Made by a program: the position numbers and the translations under genes. From RGIG8748 sp045539515 (GTDB lineage Bacteria > Bacillota > Clostridia > UMGS1810), in assembly GCA_045539515.1 (NCBI GenBank), contig JAZQFN010000051.1, forward strand, positions 1-55,192: 55,192 nt of DNA, given 5' to 3'. Position 1 is the first letter of the stretch. Every line of letters begins with the position of its first letter. Below the pieces are notes generated by a model, which saw nothing but the letters and a program-made list of their open reading frames with translations, did no database searches and was not told the origin of the DNA. Positions 17,581 through 26,449 of this stretch are shown here, one piece after another.

Positions 17581-20022
17581 TTAATACATATTAACAGGAT
17601 TAACCTCAATACTGATTTTTGAAGCGTTCTTCTTCGTAAGATATTCTCTGTATAGAGAGTATATAACATTATACATATCCTTAGAATATCTCGTTTTTAC
17701 AAGAAACCGATATCTAAAATTATTATTAACTTTAAACATAGGAGCTTCTCCGGGTTTGTACATTATTGATGTGTTTCCGATAAGAGCTTTTAAATCATTG
17801 TAAAAAGCAAAAGCTGTCTTCTTAGCTGTTTGTGCGCTGCCGGATGTAAATACAAAATTAATAAACTCGCAAAATGGTGGATAAACAAGCATTTTTCTGA
17901 GTTCGATCTCATCACGATAAAATTCATCATAATTCTGAGATGCAGCAGACAAAATGGTTTCGTTATCGGGATTATATGTTTGTATAACAGACCTTCCCAT
18001 TAACTTACCGCGACCGGCTCTGCCCGTAACCTGAGTAACTAAATCAAAAGTTCTCTCAGAAGCTCTGAAATCATCAACGTTTAGGCTCATATCTGCAGCA
18101 ACAACGCCAACAAGAGTAACATTGTCAAAATCAAGTCCTTTGGTAATCATCTGGGTTCCGATAAGGATATCCGCTTCTCTGTTTTTAAAAGACTGCAAAA
18201 TGTTCTCATGACTCATTTTTGCGGAAGTCGTATCAGCATCCATTCTAAGGACTTTTGCATCGGGAAAAAGTTGGGAAATTTCATCCGCAACCTTCTGGGT
18301 TCCTATTCCGAAATGTTTAATATATTTACTTGAACATTCGGGGCACACAAGGGGCAACTTTTCTGCATAGTCGCAATAATGACAAATCATTTTATTTATG
18401 GATTTATGATATGTCAAAGAAACATTACAGTTGGGACATTTGGGCACGTAACCGCAAGAACGGCAGGAAACAAAACTAGAAAAACCTCTCCTGTTTAAAA
18501 ACAAAATTGTTTGCTGGTTATGTGCAAGATTAAATGATATTTCCTTAAGTAACCTCGTACTGAAAATACCCATATTGCCCATTTCCATTTCTTTGCGCAT
18601 ATCAACAATTACTGTTTCAGGCAAAGGTGAATTATTTGCTCTTTTCCTCATGTAAAGAGGAATATATTTACCTGATTCAGCTTTAAAAGTACTTTCAATT
18701 AATGGTGTGGCACTTGCAAGAAGAACTACACAACTATTTAAATTTGCTCTGAATTTGGCAATTTCAACTGCGTTATATTTGGGGGTAAACTCGGATTTAT
18801 AAGTGTTTTCATGTTCTTCGTCAACAATTATAAGACCAAGATTTTTAAAAGGAGCGAATACTGCGCTTCTGGCACCAACAACAATATCAACTTCACCCTC
18901 GTTAATACGTTTCCATTGTTCAAAACGCTGTTTTTGAGTCAATGAGCTATGCACAACAGCCACTCTATCGCCAAACCTTGCAGTAACTTGTTTTACCATC
19001 TGCGGAGTAAGGCTGATTTCCGGTACAAGAAAAATTGCTTCTTTGCCTTTTTTTACAGTATTTTCTATCAACTCCAGATAAACTTCGGTTTTACCGCTGC
19101 CTGTAACTCCATTTAAAAGATAAGTTTTCTTTTCGTTTGATAAAATACTTTGTAACACTGCTTTGCAAACCTGACGCTGATCATCATTAAGCGAATGACG
19201 CACATAGTCGTTTTCAACATCGTATTCCAGCAAATCTTCACGTTCTACCATTTCGTATATTTCAGCAAATCCTTTTTTTACAAGGAAATCAACAACAGAT
19301 TTTGAGGTGTTAGCCATCTCTAATAGTTCACTAAGCAAAATATCCCGTTCATCGGCCAATATCTCTAAACATCTTGCTCTGGCGGGTGCTTTCGAAATCA
19401 TTGAATCAATTGCTGAGGACACATCATCATAATCTGCCTTTAAAGTAACTCTTTTTTTGGTAGTATCCTTAATACCGCCAAAAACAGTTTCTTCAATTTC
19501 AATTATACCTCTTTTTTTCATGGCATTCAGAACGCCAGTGAGGTTTTTGGAAGAAATAAGTTCTGATAATTTATCAAAGCTACATGGACCTTCAAGAAGG
19601 TGGGTGTATATCTTTTCTGCATTTACGGAATGTTCAAGATAACTGATATTTTCGGCACTTAGAGGTGTAATTAAGGATATGGTCTTTTTAAAAACATTTC
19701 CAACACCAACAGGAATAAGACATTTAACAGCTGAAATATAGGTGCAGAAATAGCGATGAACCATAAATTTTATGAGTTCAACACCTTTTTCATCAAAATA
19801 ACGGTAATTATCCTGAATTGATGAAATTTCCTTTAATTTGCCATAATCCGAATGATCTGTAAGACCAACAACGAATGCTTCAGACGTCTTATTACCACGT
19901 CCGAAAGGAACAATAACGCGCACACCTACAACTACAGAAGTTTCCAATTCTGCAGGAACAAGATAATGATATATGTTATCCGTAACCCTAGTATTGCTGT
20001 TTATGATAACCTCTGCAATCAA
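17581..20022 (-). CDS. priA: Primosomal protein N' (PriA helicase)
   Basis: Superfamily 2 3'-5' DNA helicase (813 aa) that restarts replication at stalled forks. An N-terminal DNA-binding domain is followed by Walker A GVTGSGKTEVY and Walker B DEEH. The zinc-binding insert is CRSCGYVPKCPNC plus CHYC and CPEC, and the helicase C-terminal motifs include GTQMITKG and QVTGRAGRG. The start is TTG 20022, with GGAGG 8 bases upstream and no better ATG nearby. It follows coaBC by 26 bases. Confidence 0.95.
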   Translation of the reverse strand: MIAEVIINSNTRVTDNIYHYLVPAELETSVVVGVRVIVPFGRGNKTSEAFVVGLTDHSDYGKLKEISSIQDNYRYFDEKGVELIKFMVHRYFCTYISAVKCLIPVGVGNVFKKTISLITPLSAENISYLEHSVNAEKIYTHLLEGPCSFDKLSELISSKNLTGVLNAMKKRGIIEIEETVFGGIKDTTKKRVTLKADYDDVSSAIDSMISKAPARARCLEILADERDILLSELLEMANTSKSVVDFLVKKGFAEIYEMVEREDLLEYDVENDYVRHSLNDDQRQVCKAVLQSILSNEKKTYLLNGVTGSGKTEVYLELIENTVKKGKEAIFLVPEISLTPQMVKQVTARFGDRVAVVHSSLTQKQRFEQWKRINEGEVDIVVGARSAVFAPFKNLGLIIVDEEHENTYKSEFTPKYNAVEIAKFRANLNSCVVLLASATPLIESTFKAESGKYIPLYMRKRANNSPLPETVIVDMRKEMEMGNMGIFSTRLLKEISFNLAHNQQTILFLNRRGFSSFVSCRSCGYVPKCPNCNVSLTYHKSINKMICHYCDYAEKLPLVCPECSSKYIKHFGIGTQKVADEISQLFPDAKVLRMDADTTSAKMSHENILQSFKNREADILIGTQMITKGLDFDNVTLVGVVAADMSLNVDDFRASERTFDLVTQVTGRAGRGKLMGRSVIQTYNPDNETILSAASQNYDEFYRDEIELRKMLVYPPFCEFINFVFTSGSAQTAKKTAFAFYNDLKALIGNTSIMYKPGEAPMFKVNNNFRYRFLVKTRYSKDMYNVIYSLYREYLTKKNASKISIEVNPVNMY

Positions 20023-20048
20023 TGGTGTATCCTCCTGAAACGATTAAA

Positions 20049-21239
20049 TCATAAAGTGTTACATTTATCGAGAATTATATGCGCAATTTCTTCCTTTTCC
20101 ATTATGGCGTAGGATTTTTTAGAACCATTTTTATCAATAATTGTTACAACATTGGTATCGTGTTTAAAACCGGAACCTTCTCCGGTTAAATCATTTGCAA
20201 CAATAAAATCAAGATTTTTGCTATTAAGCTTTTTTTCTGCATTAGCAATGAGTTCATTGGTTTCCATACAGAATCCAACCAGAATCTTATTGCCTTTACG
20301 TTTGCCAAGTTCTTTTAAAATATCAGGGTTATCTTTCAGTGCAAAACTTAAAGCCGCACCCTTCTTAATTTTATTGTCAGAATAATTGGCAGGAGTATAG
20401 TCTGCAACGGCGGCAGCTTTAATTACAATATCTGCCCACTCAAAGTTTGAAGTTACAGCATCATACATCTCAACAGCACTGTTTACCCTTATGGTATTAA
20501 CACCAACAAATGGTTCAAGAGTAACAGGGCCGGAAATCAAAGTAACTTCAGCACCGCGAAGCTTTGCTGCTTTAGCAACTGCATAGCCCATTTTTCCGCT
20601 TGAATGATTGGAAATAAACCTGACAGGATCAATGCTTTCCAAAGTAGGTCCGGCAGTAACAAGAACCTTTTTGCCTGAAAGGTCTTTGCTTTTGTATGCA
20701 ATTGACTCTACCGTTTCTATAATGGTTTTATAGTCAGCAAGACGTCCTTTGCCACTGGTACCGCAGGCCAGCATCCCCTCGTCGGGCTCTATAAAATGAT
20801 ATCCGTAGCCTTTGAGCTTAGAAATATTATCCTGAACAATTGGATTATCATACATATTATTATTCATAGCAGCCGCAAAAACAACAGGTGATTTTGTTGC
20901 CATAATTGTTGTGGAAAGAAAATCATCTGCTATACCGGATGCAACTTTGCCTATTATATTGGCAGTTGCAGGACAAACCAACATAATATCTGCTTCATTT
21001 GCAACAGAAATATGCTCCACTTTGGAATAGTCGGGCATAGAAAACATATCGCATATTACTTTGTTTTTTGTAAGTGTACCAAAGGTAAGCGGTGTTATAA
21101 ATTTTTGTGCCGAGTCCGTCATAATAACTGTAACATCTGCACCCAGTTTGGTTAATCTGCTTACCACTTCAGCACTTTTGTATGCTGCAATGCAACCGGT
21201 TATTCCGACAGCAATTTTAATACCATTAAGCGTTTTCAT
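20049..21239 (-). CDS. coaBC: Bifunctional phosphopantothenoylcysteine decarboxylase / ligase
   Basis: Two consecutive CoA-synthesis steps on one chain (396 aa). The N-terminal flavoprotein decarboxylase (about 1-185) has GITGCIAAYKS, MNNNMYDNP and the active-site Cys in ACGTSGKGRLA. The C-terminal ligase (about 190-396) begins KKVLVTAGPT and has NHSSGKMG. ATG 21239 is preferred over TTG 21245, since AAGAAGGA lies 7 bases before it. It overlaps the end of rpoZ by 14 bases. Confidence 0.95.
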   Translation of the reverse strand: MKTLNGIKIAVGITGCIAAYKSAEVVSRLTKLGADVTVIMTDSAQKFITPLTFGTLTKNKVICDMFSMPDYSKVEHISVANEADIMLVCPATANIIGKVASGIADDFLSTTIMATKSPVVFAAAMNNNMYDNPIVQDNISKLKGYGYHFIEPDEGMLACGTSGKGRLADYKTIIETVESIAYKSKDLSGKKVLVTAGPTLESIDPVRFISNHSSGKMGYAVAKAAKLRGAEVTLISGPVTLEPFVGVNTIRVNSAVEMYDAVTSNFEWADIVIKAAAVADYTPANYSDNKIKKGAALSFALKDNPDILKELGKRKGNKILVGFCMETNELIANAEKKLNSKNLDFIVANDLTGEGSGFKHDTNVVTIIDKNGSKKSYAIMEKEEIAHIILDKCNTL

Positions 21240-21522
21240 CTGCAATTCCTTCTTTATCGGCTATTGCTTCCTGTTCAAGAATATCGTTAAGTGAATAATC
21301 ATCTGTGATGTTAGCAGCTGTTTTACCGGTCTTCAAAGTTACCTTATTTTCTGCTATTTCATTTACAGCAATACTCACAGGCTTGTCTGAATTGCACTCA
21401 ACAAACACATTGTCCTGCTTAGAGAAGATTTCTCTTGCTCTTTTAGCAGTTGCAATAACGAGAGTATACTTACTATCAATTTTTTTGGATTTCATTAATT
21501 CTGAAGCTGATGGTTTTAACAT
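21226..21522 (-). CDS. rpoZ: RNA polymerase omega subunit
   Basis: Small RNA polymerase assembly subunit (98 aa). It begins MLKPSASELM, and SKYTLVIATAKRARE is the conserved core. The C-terminal half is acidic and variable, as usual. It overlaps the end of gmk by 7 bases, with GAGGTG 8 bases before the ATG. Confidence 0.92.
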   Translation of the reverse strand: MLKPSASELMKSKKIDSKYTLVIATAKRAREIFSKQDNVFVECNSDKPVSIAVNEIAENKVTLKTGKTAANITDDYSLNDILEQEAIADKEGIADENA

Positions 21523-22136
21523 GTTTCACACACCTCTTTAATAGTTTTTTTATTTCTGGAAACTCTCTGAGTTTCTCCAATAAGTATAGAACGGAATACC
21601 TCGACTGCATCGTCAAGATCGTCATTGATTAATATGTAATCATATTTCTCAATTTCATTAATTTCTTCTTTGGCTCTTAAGAGTCTTTTTTCTATCTTAT
21701 CCATAGATTCTGTATTTCTTCCGACAAGTCTGTTTTTAAGCTCTTTAAATGACGGAGGAAGAACGAAAATTCCAACTGCGTCACCCAGCTTTTGCATAAC
21801 TTGCATTCCTCCTTGAACCTCTATCTCGAGAATCACATTTTTCCCCTCTGCAATCATTGCATTAATCGGAGCAATTGGTGTTCCGTAAAAATTATCACAA
21901 AATTCTGCCCATTCAAGAAGGCCGTCATTTTCAATAAGCTCTTTAAACTCCTCTTTAGTTTTAAAATAATACGTTACACCTTCTTTGTCGGTAACTCTTG
22001 GTTGTCTTGTAGTTGCAGATATAGACAAAAAGGTATTGTCATTAGGATATTTCTTGAAATATGTTTCCATTATTGTACCTTTGCCGGTACCGGAAGGCCC
22101 GGAAACAACGAAAACTGTACCTGTTTTATTCTTCAA
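21516..22136 (-). CDS. gmk: Guanylate kinase
   Basis: Phosphorylates GMP to GDP (206 aa). P-loop VSGPSGTGKGT is near the N-terminus. The GMP-binding region has SATTRQPRVTDKEGVTYYF, and EIEVQGG and the lid RLLRAKEEI follow. The start is TTG 22136: GGAGGTGG lies 6 bases before it, and longer starts would overlap remA too deeply. It overlaps the end of remA by 11 bases. Confidence 0.95.
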   Translation of the reverse strand: MKNKTGTVFVVSGPSGTGKGTIMETYFKKYPNDNTFLSISATTRQPRVTDKEGVTYYFKTKEEFKELIENDGLLEWAEFCDNFYGTPIAPINAMIAEGKNVILEIEVQGGMQVMQKLGDAVGIFVLPPSFKELKNRLVGRNTESMDKIEKRLLRAKEEINEIEKYDYILINDDLDDAVEVFRSILIGETQRVSRNKKTIKEVCETC

Positions 22137-22398
22137 GCAATTCCACCTCCGTAGCATCATCGTCCTCTTTATTAAGACGTCCGGCAATGGTTTCCGTCTG
22201 AAGTGCAGACAGAATAATATGTTCGCTGTCTGTAATCAAAACGCCGCGGGTTCTTCTTCCGTAAGTAGCATCAATAAGCGTTCCTTTTTCTCTTGCTTCA
22301 GCAATCATTCTTTTAATAGGAGCAGAATCAGGGCTTACTATAGCTATAATTCTATCGGAAGAAACTATGTTTCCGAAACCAACATTAATAAGTTTCAT
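22126..22398 (-). CDS. remA: RemA (DUF370) matrix-regulatory protein
   Basis: Small DNA-binding protein (90 aa) of the RemA family, which in Bacillus activates biofilm-matrix and osmoprotection genes. The N-terminus MKLINVGFGNIVSSDRI and the central RRTRGVLITDSEHIILSAL are the family signatures. It has the usual place between yicC and gmk. The regulon in this organism is unknown. Confidence 0.9.
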   Translation of the reverse strand: MKLINVGFGNIVSSDRIIAIVSPDSAPIKRMIAEAREKGTLIDATYGRRTRGVLITDSEHIILSALQTETIAGRLNKEDDDATEVELLEE

Positions 22399-22417
22399 GA
22401 TAAATCAACTCCTGTAA

Positions 22418-23296
22418 TTACTCGATGTTCTGTATTTGTTCTCTGAGTTTTTCAATTTCAGATTTTAAATCCACTACAGCCTTACCGATTATAAAATCAT
22501 TACATTTGCTTCCCATGGTGTTTGCTTCTCGATTAAGTTCCTGAATTGTAAAATCAAGTTTTCGACCTACCGGTACATCGCTTTCGAGAAGATTGGAAAA
22601 CTCTTTAAGATGACTTTCAAATCTTACAAGTTCTTCTGTAATGTTGACCTTGTCCGAAAATATTGCAACCTCTGTAAGAAGACGTGATTCATCAACCTCT
22701 ATACCGGAAAGAATCTCTTCAATTCTTTCCTTGATGCGAGCTCTGTATTCGTTGACGGTTTCGGGGGAACGTTTGTCTATAATTGAAATTATTTCCCTCA
22801 AGCCCTTGATTGTTTCTTTAAAAAACTCATAAAGCCTTGCACCTTCGCGAGCTCTGTTTGCTGTAATGTCATCTAAAGCAAGCTGCATAACTTCTTTTGT
22901 GTCTTTTATAATCTGTTCTTTGTCCTGCTCTTGCTTTTCAACATTGAATATATCTGAAAATCTTGCAAGGGAAGAAACGGTAACATCATTTTCAACACCA
23001 AGCTCATCACTAAGTTGTTTCAAAGCTTCATAATAACCCTTTGCAACAGATTCATTAAGACTTATTACCTTATCGTCATTTTCAACGGCATCATACTGTA
23101 CAAAAACATCCACCTTACCTCTGCTTACAGAGCCATTAAGACATTCTCTGATGGCATCCTCAACAAAGGAGTATTGCTTATAAAGACGTATGTTTGAATC
23201 AAGATATCTGTTGTTAACACTTTTGATTTCAACAGTAATCTTATAATCATTAAACAGCTTTTCGCCTCTGCCATATCCTGTCATACTTTTAATCAT
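22418..23296 (-). CDS. YicC/YloC-family endoribonuclease
   Basis: A 292-residue protein of the YicC family, now regarded as endoribonucleases acting in RNA turnover. The N-terminus MIKSMTGYGRG, the EIKSVNNRYLD motif and the C-terminal KLDFTIQELNREANTMGSK are characteristic. ATG 23296 lies 9 bases after GTGAGG; the longer GTG start would swallow that site. It is the first gene of the 16-gene operon, with its promoter at 23332-23360. Confidence 0.92.
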   Translation of the reverse strand: MIKSMTGYGRGEKLFNDYKITVEIKSVNNRYLDSNIRLYKQYSFVEDAIRECLNGSVSRGKVDVFVQYDAVENDDKVISLNESVAKGYYEALKQLSDELGVENDVTVSSLARFSDIFNVEKQEQDKEQIIKDTKEVMQLALDDITANRAREGARLYEFFKETIKGLREIISIIDKRSPETVNEYRARIKERIEEILSGIEVDESRLLTEVAIFSDKVNITEELVRFESHLKEFSNLLESDVPVGRKLDFTIQELNREANTMGSKCNDFIIGKAVVDLKSEIEKLREQIQNIE

Positions 23297-23331
23297 ATGT
23301 ATAAACCTCACCGAATATATTTTTACAGTTT

Positions 23332-23360
23332 ATTATACCAAAATCACAAGTAAATTACAA
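23332..23360 (-). promoter_or_regulatory. Sigma-A promoter of the yicC-to-DUF6062 operon
   Basis: On the minus strand: TTGTAA (23355-23360), a 17-base spacer, then TATAAT (23332-23337). It lies about 35 bases before the yicC start and inside the 89-base gap after the radical SAM gene. It is the only good promoter seen for the 16 genes downstream. Confidence 0.72.
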
Positions 23361-23385
23361 TAGATTTTTTTAAAAATATACTATT

Positions 23386-24333
23386 TTATAAGTTTTCAAA
23401 TTTTTTTAAAGCAAAACCTCCAAGATAGTCACATTTTTTACCTTGAAATGTATTTCTGTTTTCCAGTTCAAAGTCAATAGTGTCTTTTATTTTCCACCAA
23501 CTTGTACCATAATTTGCAAATACGGTGTGTTCTTCCTTTGCTCGTCCTATAAGTCTTTGGATAACAATATCCGGAGATAAATATTCAAGGAAAAGTATAA
23601 CCTTATTTACATAATCCATATATGTTCCCATATTGAATTCGCCATTAACATACATTTTTTCCATGGGTGTATTTTTAACAATATATAAGCTGTGCAGTTT
23701 AACCTGTTCAACTTTTAAAGCAGATAAAATTCCGGCACATTCCTTAATATCATCCTCATCATCCCAGGGAAGATTCAGTATTAAATGAGCACATACAGGA
23801 AATCCATATTTGTGGATGCACAATACGGCATCAATAAACTGAGCCAAGGTATGTCCCCTGTTAATTCGCTTTAAAGTCTTGTAGTTTACTGTTTGTAAAC
23901 CAAGTTCAATGGAAATATTTACATTATGCTTATGGGAAATTTCCTTAAGAAATTGCATATATTTATCATTAATACAATCGGGTCTTGTAGAGATAGCAAT
24001 TTCGACTATGTTTGCGCCAATTGCCTGAGTTATATTGTTTTTAAAATCTTCAAAAGGCATATAAGTGTTGGTAAAATTTTGAAAATATGCAATAAATTTA
24101 TTTGCTTTATATTTTTTTCCTATGTATGACATATTTTCACTTATTTGTTCAGAAACAGGCATAGAAGTAGGCAGATTCTCAAATGCAGCACCTACATCTC
24201 CGCAAAATATACATCCTCCGGAAGAACAAGTACCATCACGATTTGGACAGGTTATGGGTAAGTTTACAGGTAATTTATAAACTCGTTCTCCGTATTTTTC
24301 TTTTAAGTAATCTGAATATGCGTTATATCTCAT
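23386..24333 (-). CDS. TIGR01212-type radical SAM protein (YtqA/YhcC family)
   Basis: A 315-residue radical SAM enzyme. The cluster region is CPNRDGTCSSGGCIFC (Cys29, Cys41 and Cys44 the likely ligands, with Cys36 between). It is followed by AISTRPDCI, SIELGLQT and HLILNLPWDDED, which match the YtqA/YhcC group and not the MiaB or HemN groups. Its reaction is not settled to my knowledge. The gene starts 3 bases after the preceding small gene and is last in the thrC-to-ytqA operon. Confidence 0.88.
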   Translation of the reverse strand: MRYNAYSDYLKEKYGERVYKLPVNLPITCPNRDGTCSSGGCIFCGDVGAAFENLPTSMPVSEQISENMSYIGKKYKANKFIAYFQNFTNTYMPFEDFKNNITQAIGANIVEIAISTRPDCINDKYMQFLKEISHKHNVNISIELGLQTVNYKTLKRINRGHTLAQFIDAVLCIHKYGFPVCAHLILNLPWDDEDDIKECAGILSALKVEQVKLHSLYIVKNTPMEKMYVNGEFNMGTYMDYVNKVILFLEYLSPDIVIQRLIGRAKEEHTVFANYGTSWWKIKDTIDFELENRNTFQGKKCDYLGGFALKKFENL

Positions 24334-24336
24334 AAG

Positions 24337-24687
24337 TTATTTTCCTATCTGTTTATTAAATTCCAGGTAATCATCAAATGTTGTATAGTATAAGAAATCA
24401 AAATCCTCACATAGTTTACGTGATATTTCTTCGGTTTTGTCCTGAGAACCCTTATCAACAATAACAACATAAGGTATTTTTCTGCCGCCAAACCTGGTTA
24501 AATATTCAAAAATTGTGTTTCTGACTATATATTCAATACTATTTTCCTGATTTCTCACGTGAATAAAAACAAACATTTCCCTGTTAACATCGGATTTAAA
24601 CAGGTATTTTAATATTTTTTGTGATATATCCCATAGCGAATAAATAACCAAAAACGTAACAATGCTCTTTATAAAAACCGAAAACAT
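24337..24687 (-). CDS. Small membrane-anchored protein resembling half of a family 2 glycosyltransferase
   Basis: A 116-residue unrecognised protein. One hydrophobic segment (about 5-20) anchors it, and the rest looks like the first half of a GT-A fold. There is a strand FVFIHVRNQENSIEYIV, then YVVIVDKGSQDKTEEI, which resembles the nucleotide-binding VVDNGSTDGT pattern of GT2 enzymes. The DxD metal site and acceptor half are absent, so transferase activity is doubtful. ATG 24687 follows AAGAGGTG by 5 bases. That ribosome site is inside a perfect hairpin (24690-24727). Confidence 0.65.
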   Translation of the reverse strand: MFSVFIKSIVTFLVIYSLWDISQKILKYLFKSDVNREMFVFIHVRNQENSIEYIVRNTIFEYLTRFGGRKIPYVVIVDKGSQDKTEEISRKLCEDFDFLYYTTFDDYLEFNKQIGK

Positions 24688-24689
24688 AT

Positions 24690-24727
24690 CAACACCTCTT
24701 TGCTCCATAATATGCAAAGAGGTGTTG
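24690..24727 (-). promoter_or_regulatory. Hairpin that sequesters a ribosome-binding site after metK
   Basis: A perfect 14-base-pair inverted repeat (24690-24703 with 24714-24727, 10-base loop) in the gap between metK and the 116-residue gene. In the minus-strand RNA, the downstream arm ends GCAAAGAGGTGTTG and contains the AGAGGTG ribosome site of that gene. There is no T-run after it, so it does not look like an ordinary terminator. RNA processing, translational repression or partial attenuation are possible. Confidence 0.6.
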
Positions 24728-24737
24728 TGTTAGTGAA

Positions 24738-25919
24738 TTATAAACCGGCTTTTTCTTTAATAATATTTACTCTGTCGCATCTTTCCCAGGGTAAATCTAC
24801 ATCAGAACGTCCAAAGTGACCATAAGCTGCAGTCTGCTTGTATATGGGACTTCTAAGACCTAAATCACGTATTATGGCAGCGGGTCTTAAATCAAACACT
24901 TCCTTAACGATTTCTGATATTTTCTCCTCCGGAATTTTAGCGGTGCCAAAAGTATCTACAAGAATAGATACAGGATTCGCCACACCTATAGCATAGGCAA
25001 GCTGAACTTCGCATTTGTCAGCAAGTCCTGCTGCAACAATATTTTTAGCAACGTATCTTGCTGCATAGCAAGCACTTCTGTCAACCTTTGTAGGATCTTT
25101 ACCGGAAAATGCTCCGCCACCATGACGTGCATAACCGCCATAGGTATCTACAATAATTTTTCTGCCTGTAAGACCGCTGTCGCCCTGAGGTCCGCCTATA
25201 ACAAAGCGACCGGTGGGATTAATATAATACTTAGTCTTGTCATCAAGCAATTCTGCAGGAATAATAGGCATAACAACATGTTCAATCATATCTTTTCGAA
25301 TCTGTTCAAGACTTACATTTTCACTGTGTTGTGTAGATATAACTACAGTATCTATTCTTACCGGCTTGTCATCAACATATTCAACCGTAACCTGTGTTTT
25401 ACCATCGGGTCTTAAATAATCAAGAGTTCCGTTTTTGCGTACATCAGTAAGCCTTTTTGCTAATTTGTGGGCTATTGAAATAGGCATGGGCATAAGTTCT
25501 TCCGTTTCGGTACAAGCATAACCAAACATCATTCCCTGGTCGCCGGCTCCATTATCAAGTTCTTCGCTGTTAGCCTCTTTTGCTTCAAGTGACTTGTTAA
25601 CACCCATAGCAATATCTCCGGACTGTTCGTCAATACTTGTAAGCACTGCACATGTATGACAATCAAAACCAAATTTCGCTCTGTCATATCCAATCTGTTC
25701 TATAGTATCTCTTGCTACCTTGGGTATATCAACATAACAGTTTGTGGTTATTTCGCCCATAATCATAACGAGACCTGTAGTAACAACGGTTTCGCAAGCC
25801 ACTCTGGCTTGAGGATCATTTTCTAAAATAGCATCAAGCACTGCATCAGATACCTGATCGCATATTTTATCGGGATGACCCTCGGTTACTGATTCTGATG
25901 TAAAAAATTTTCTGTTCAT
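24738..25919 (-). CDS. metK: S-adenosylmethionine synthetase
   Basis: Makes SAM from methionine and ATP (393 aa, full length). Motifs: FTSESVTEGHPDKICDQ at the N-terminus, GAGDQGMMFGYA, GGAFSGKDPTKVDRSA and the C-terminal GHFGR. GGTGG lies 8 bases before the ATG. It follows the small exporter gene by 21 bases and so has no room for its own promoter or SAM riboswitch. At least five SAM users in the window depend on its product (RlmN, RsmB, HemZ, the TIGR01212 protein and NrdG). Confidence 0.97.
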   Translation of the reverse strand: MNRKFFTSESVTEGHPDKICDQVSDAVLDAILENDPQARVACETVVTTGLVMIMGEITTNCYVDIPKVARDTIEQIGYDRAKFGFDCHTCAVLTSIDEQSGDIAMGVNKSLEAKEANSEELDNGAGDQGMMFGYACTETEELMPMPISIAHKLAKRLTDVRKNGTLDYLRPDGKTQVTVEYVDDKPVRIDTVVISTQHSENVSLEQIRKDMIEHVVMPIIPAELLDDKTKYYINPTGRFVIGGPQGDSGLTGRKIIVDTYGGYARHGGGAFSGKDPTKVDRSACYAARYVAKNIVAAGLADKCEVQLAYAIGVANPVSILVDTFGTAKIPEEKISEIVKEVFDLRPAAIIRDLGLRSPIYKQTAAYGHFGRSDVDLPWERCDRVNIIKEKAGL

Positions 25920-25940
25920 AATAATTCAAACCACCTTGTT

Positions 25941-26432
25941 TTAAAGTAAAAATTTAAAAAATATAGAAATTACAGTCATTATTACCCCGGCTATAGCAAC
26001 GCCACCGAATATTACAGGTAATGCATCCTTAAGTCGCATATTCATCATTCCGGCAATCATCGCACCGCTCCAGGCACCCGTTCCGGGCAAAGGTAATGCA
26101 ACAAAAATCAAAAGACCCAGCTTTTTGTATTTTGTAACATTTTTGGTTTTCTTTTGTGTTCTTCTCTCAAGCCAAAGACCGACGCGTCTGAAAAGCTTGG
26201 ATTTAAGCAACCATTCTATCAAAGGTCTAATTATACGGATAACAAAAGGAACAGGTAGACAATTGCCTACAACACAGATAAAATAAACCCAAAGCCAATG
26301 CAAATTAAGACCTATACCAAGGGGAATTGCGCCTCTAAGCTCTATTATTGGTATAATAGAAACCATAAAAGTTCCAAAGCTTGGATCAATATTGACTAAA
26401 AAGTTTTCGATACTTTGTATGAGTGCATCCAT
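25941..26432 (-). CDS. Small multidrug-export family (COG2426) membrane protein
   Basis: A 163-residue integral membrane protein with about four helices. PIIELRGAIPLGIG near residue 28 and LPLPGTGAWSGAMIAG near 113 are the marks of the Sm_multidrug_ex/COG2426 family, whose transport role is poorly tested. A basic cytoplasmic loop (RRTQKKTKNVTKYKK) separates the halves. It sits between rpiB and metK with short gaps. Confidence 0.85.
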   Translation of the reverse strand: MDALIQSIENFLVNIDPSFGTFMVSIIPIIELRGAIPLGIGLNLHWLWVYFICVVGNCLPVPFVIRIIRPLIEWLLKSKLFRRVGLWLERRTQKKTKNVTKYKKLGLLIFVALPLPGTGAWSGAMIAGMMNMRLKDALPVIFGGVAIAGVIMTVISIFFKFLL

Positions 26433-26449
26433 ATTTTTCCAAACTCCAT

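Noticed and set aside
25920..25940. SAM riboswitch before metK
   Set aside because: The gap is only 21 bases.
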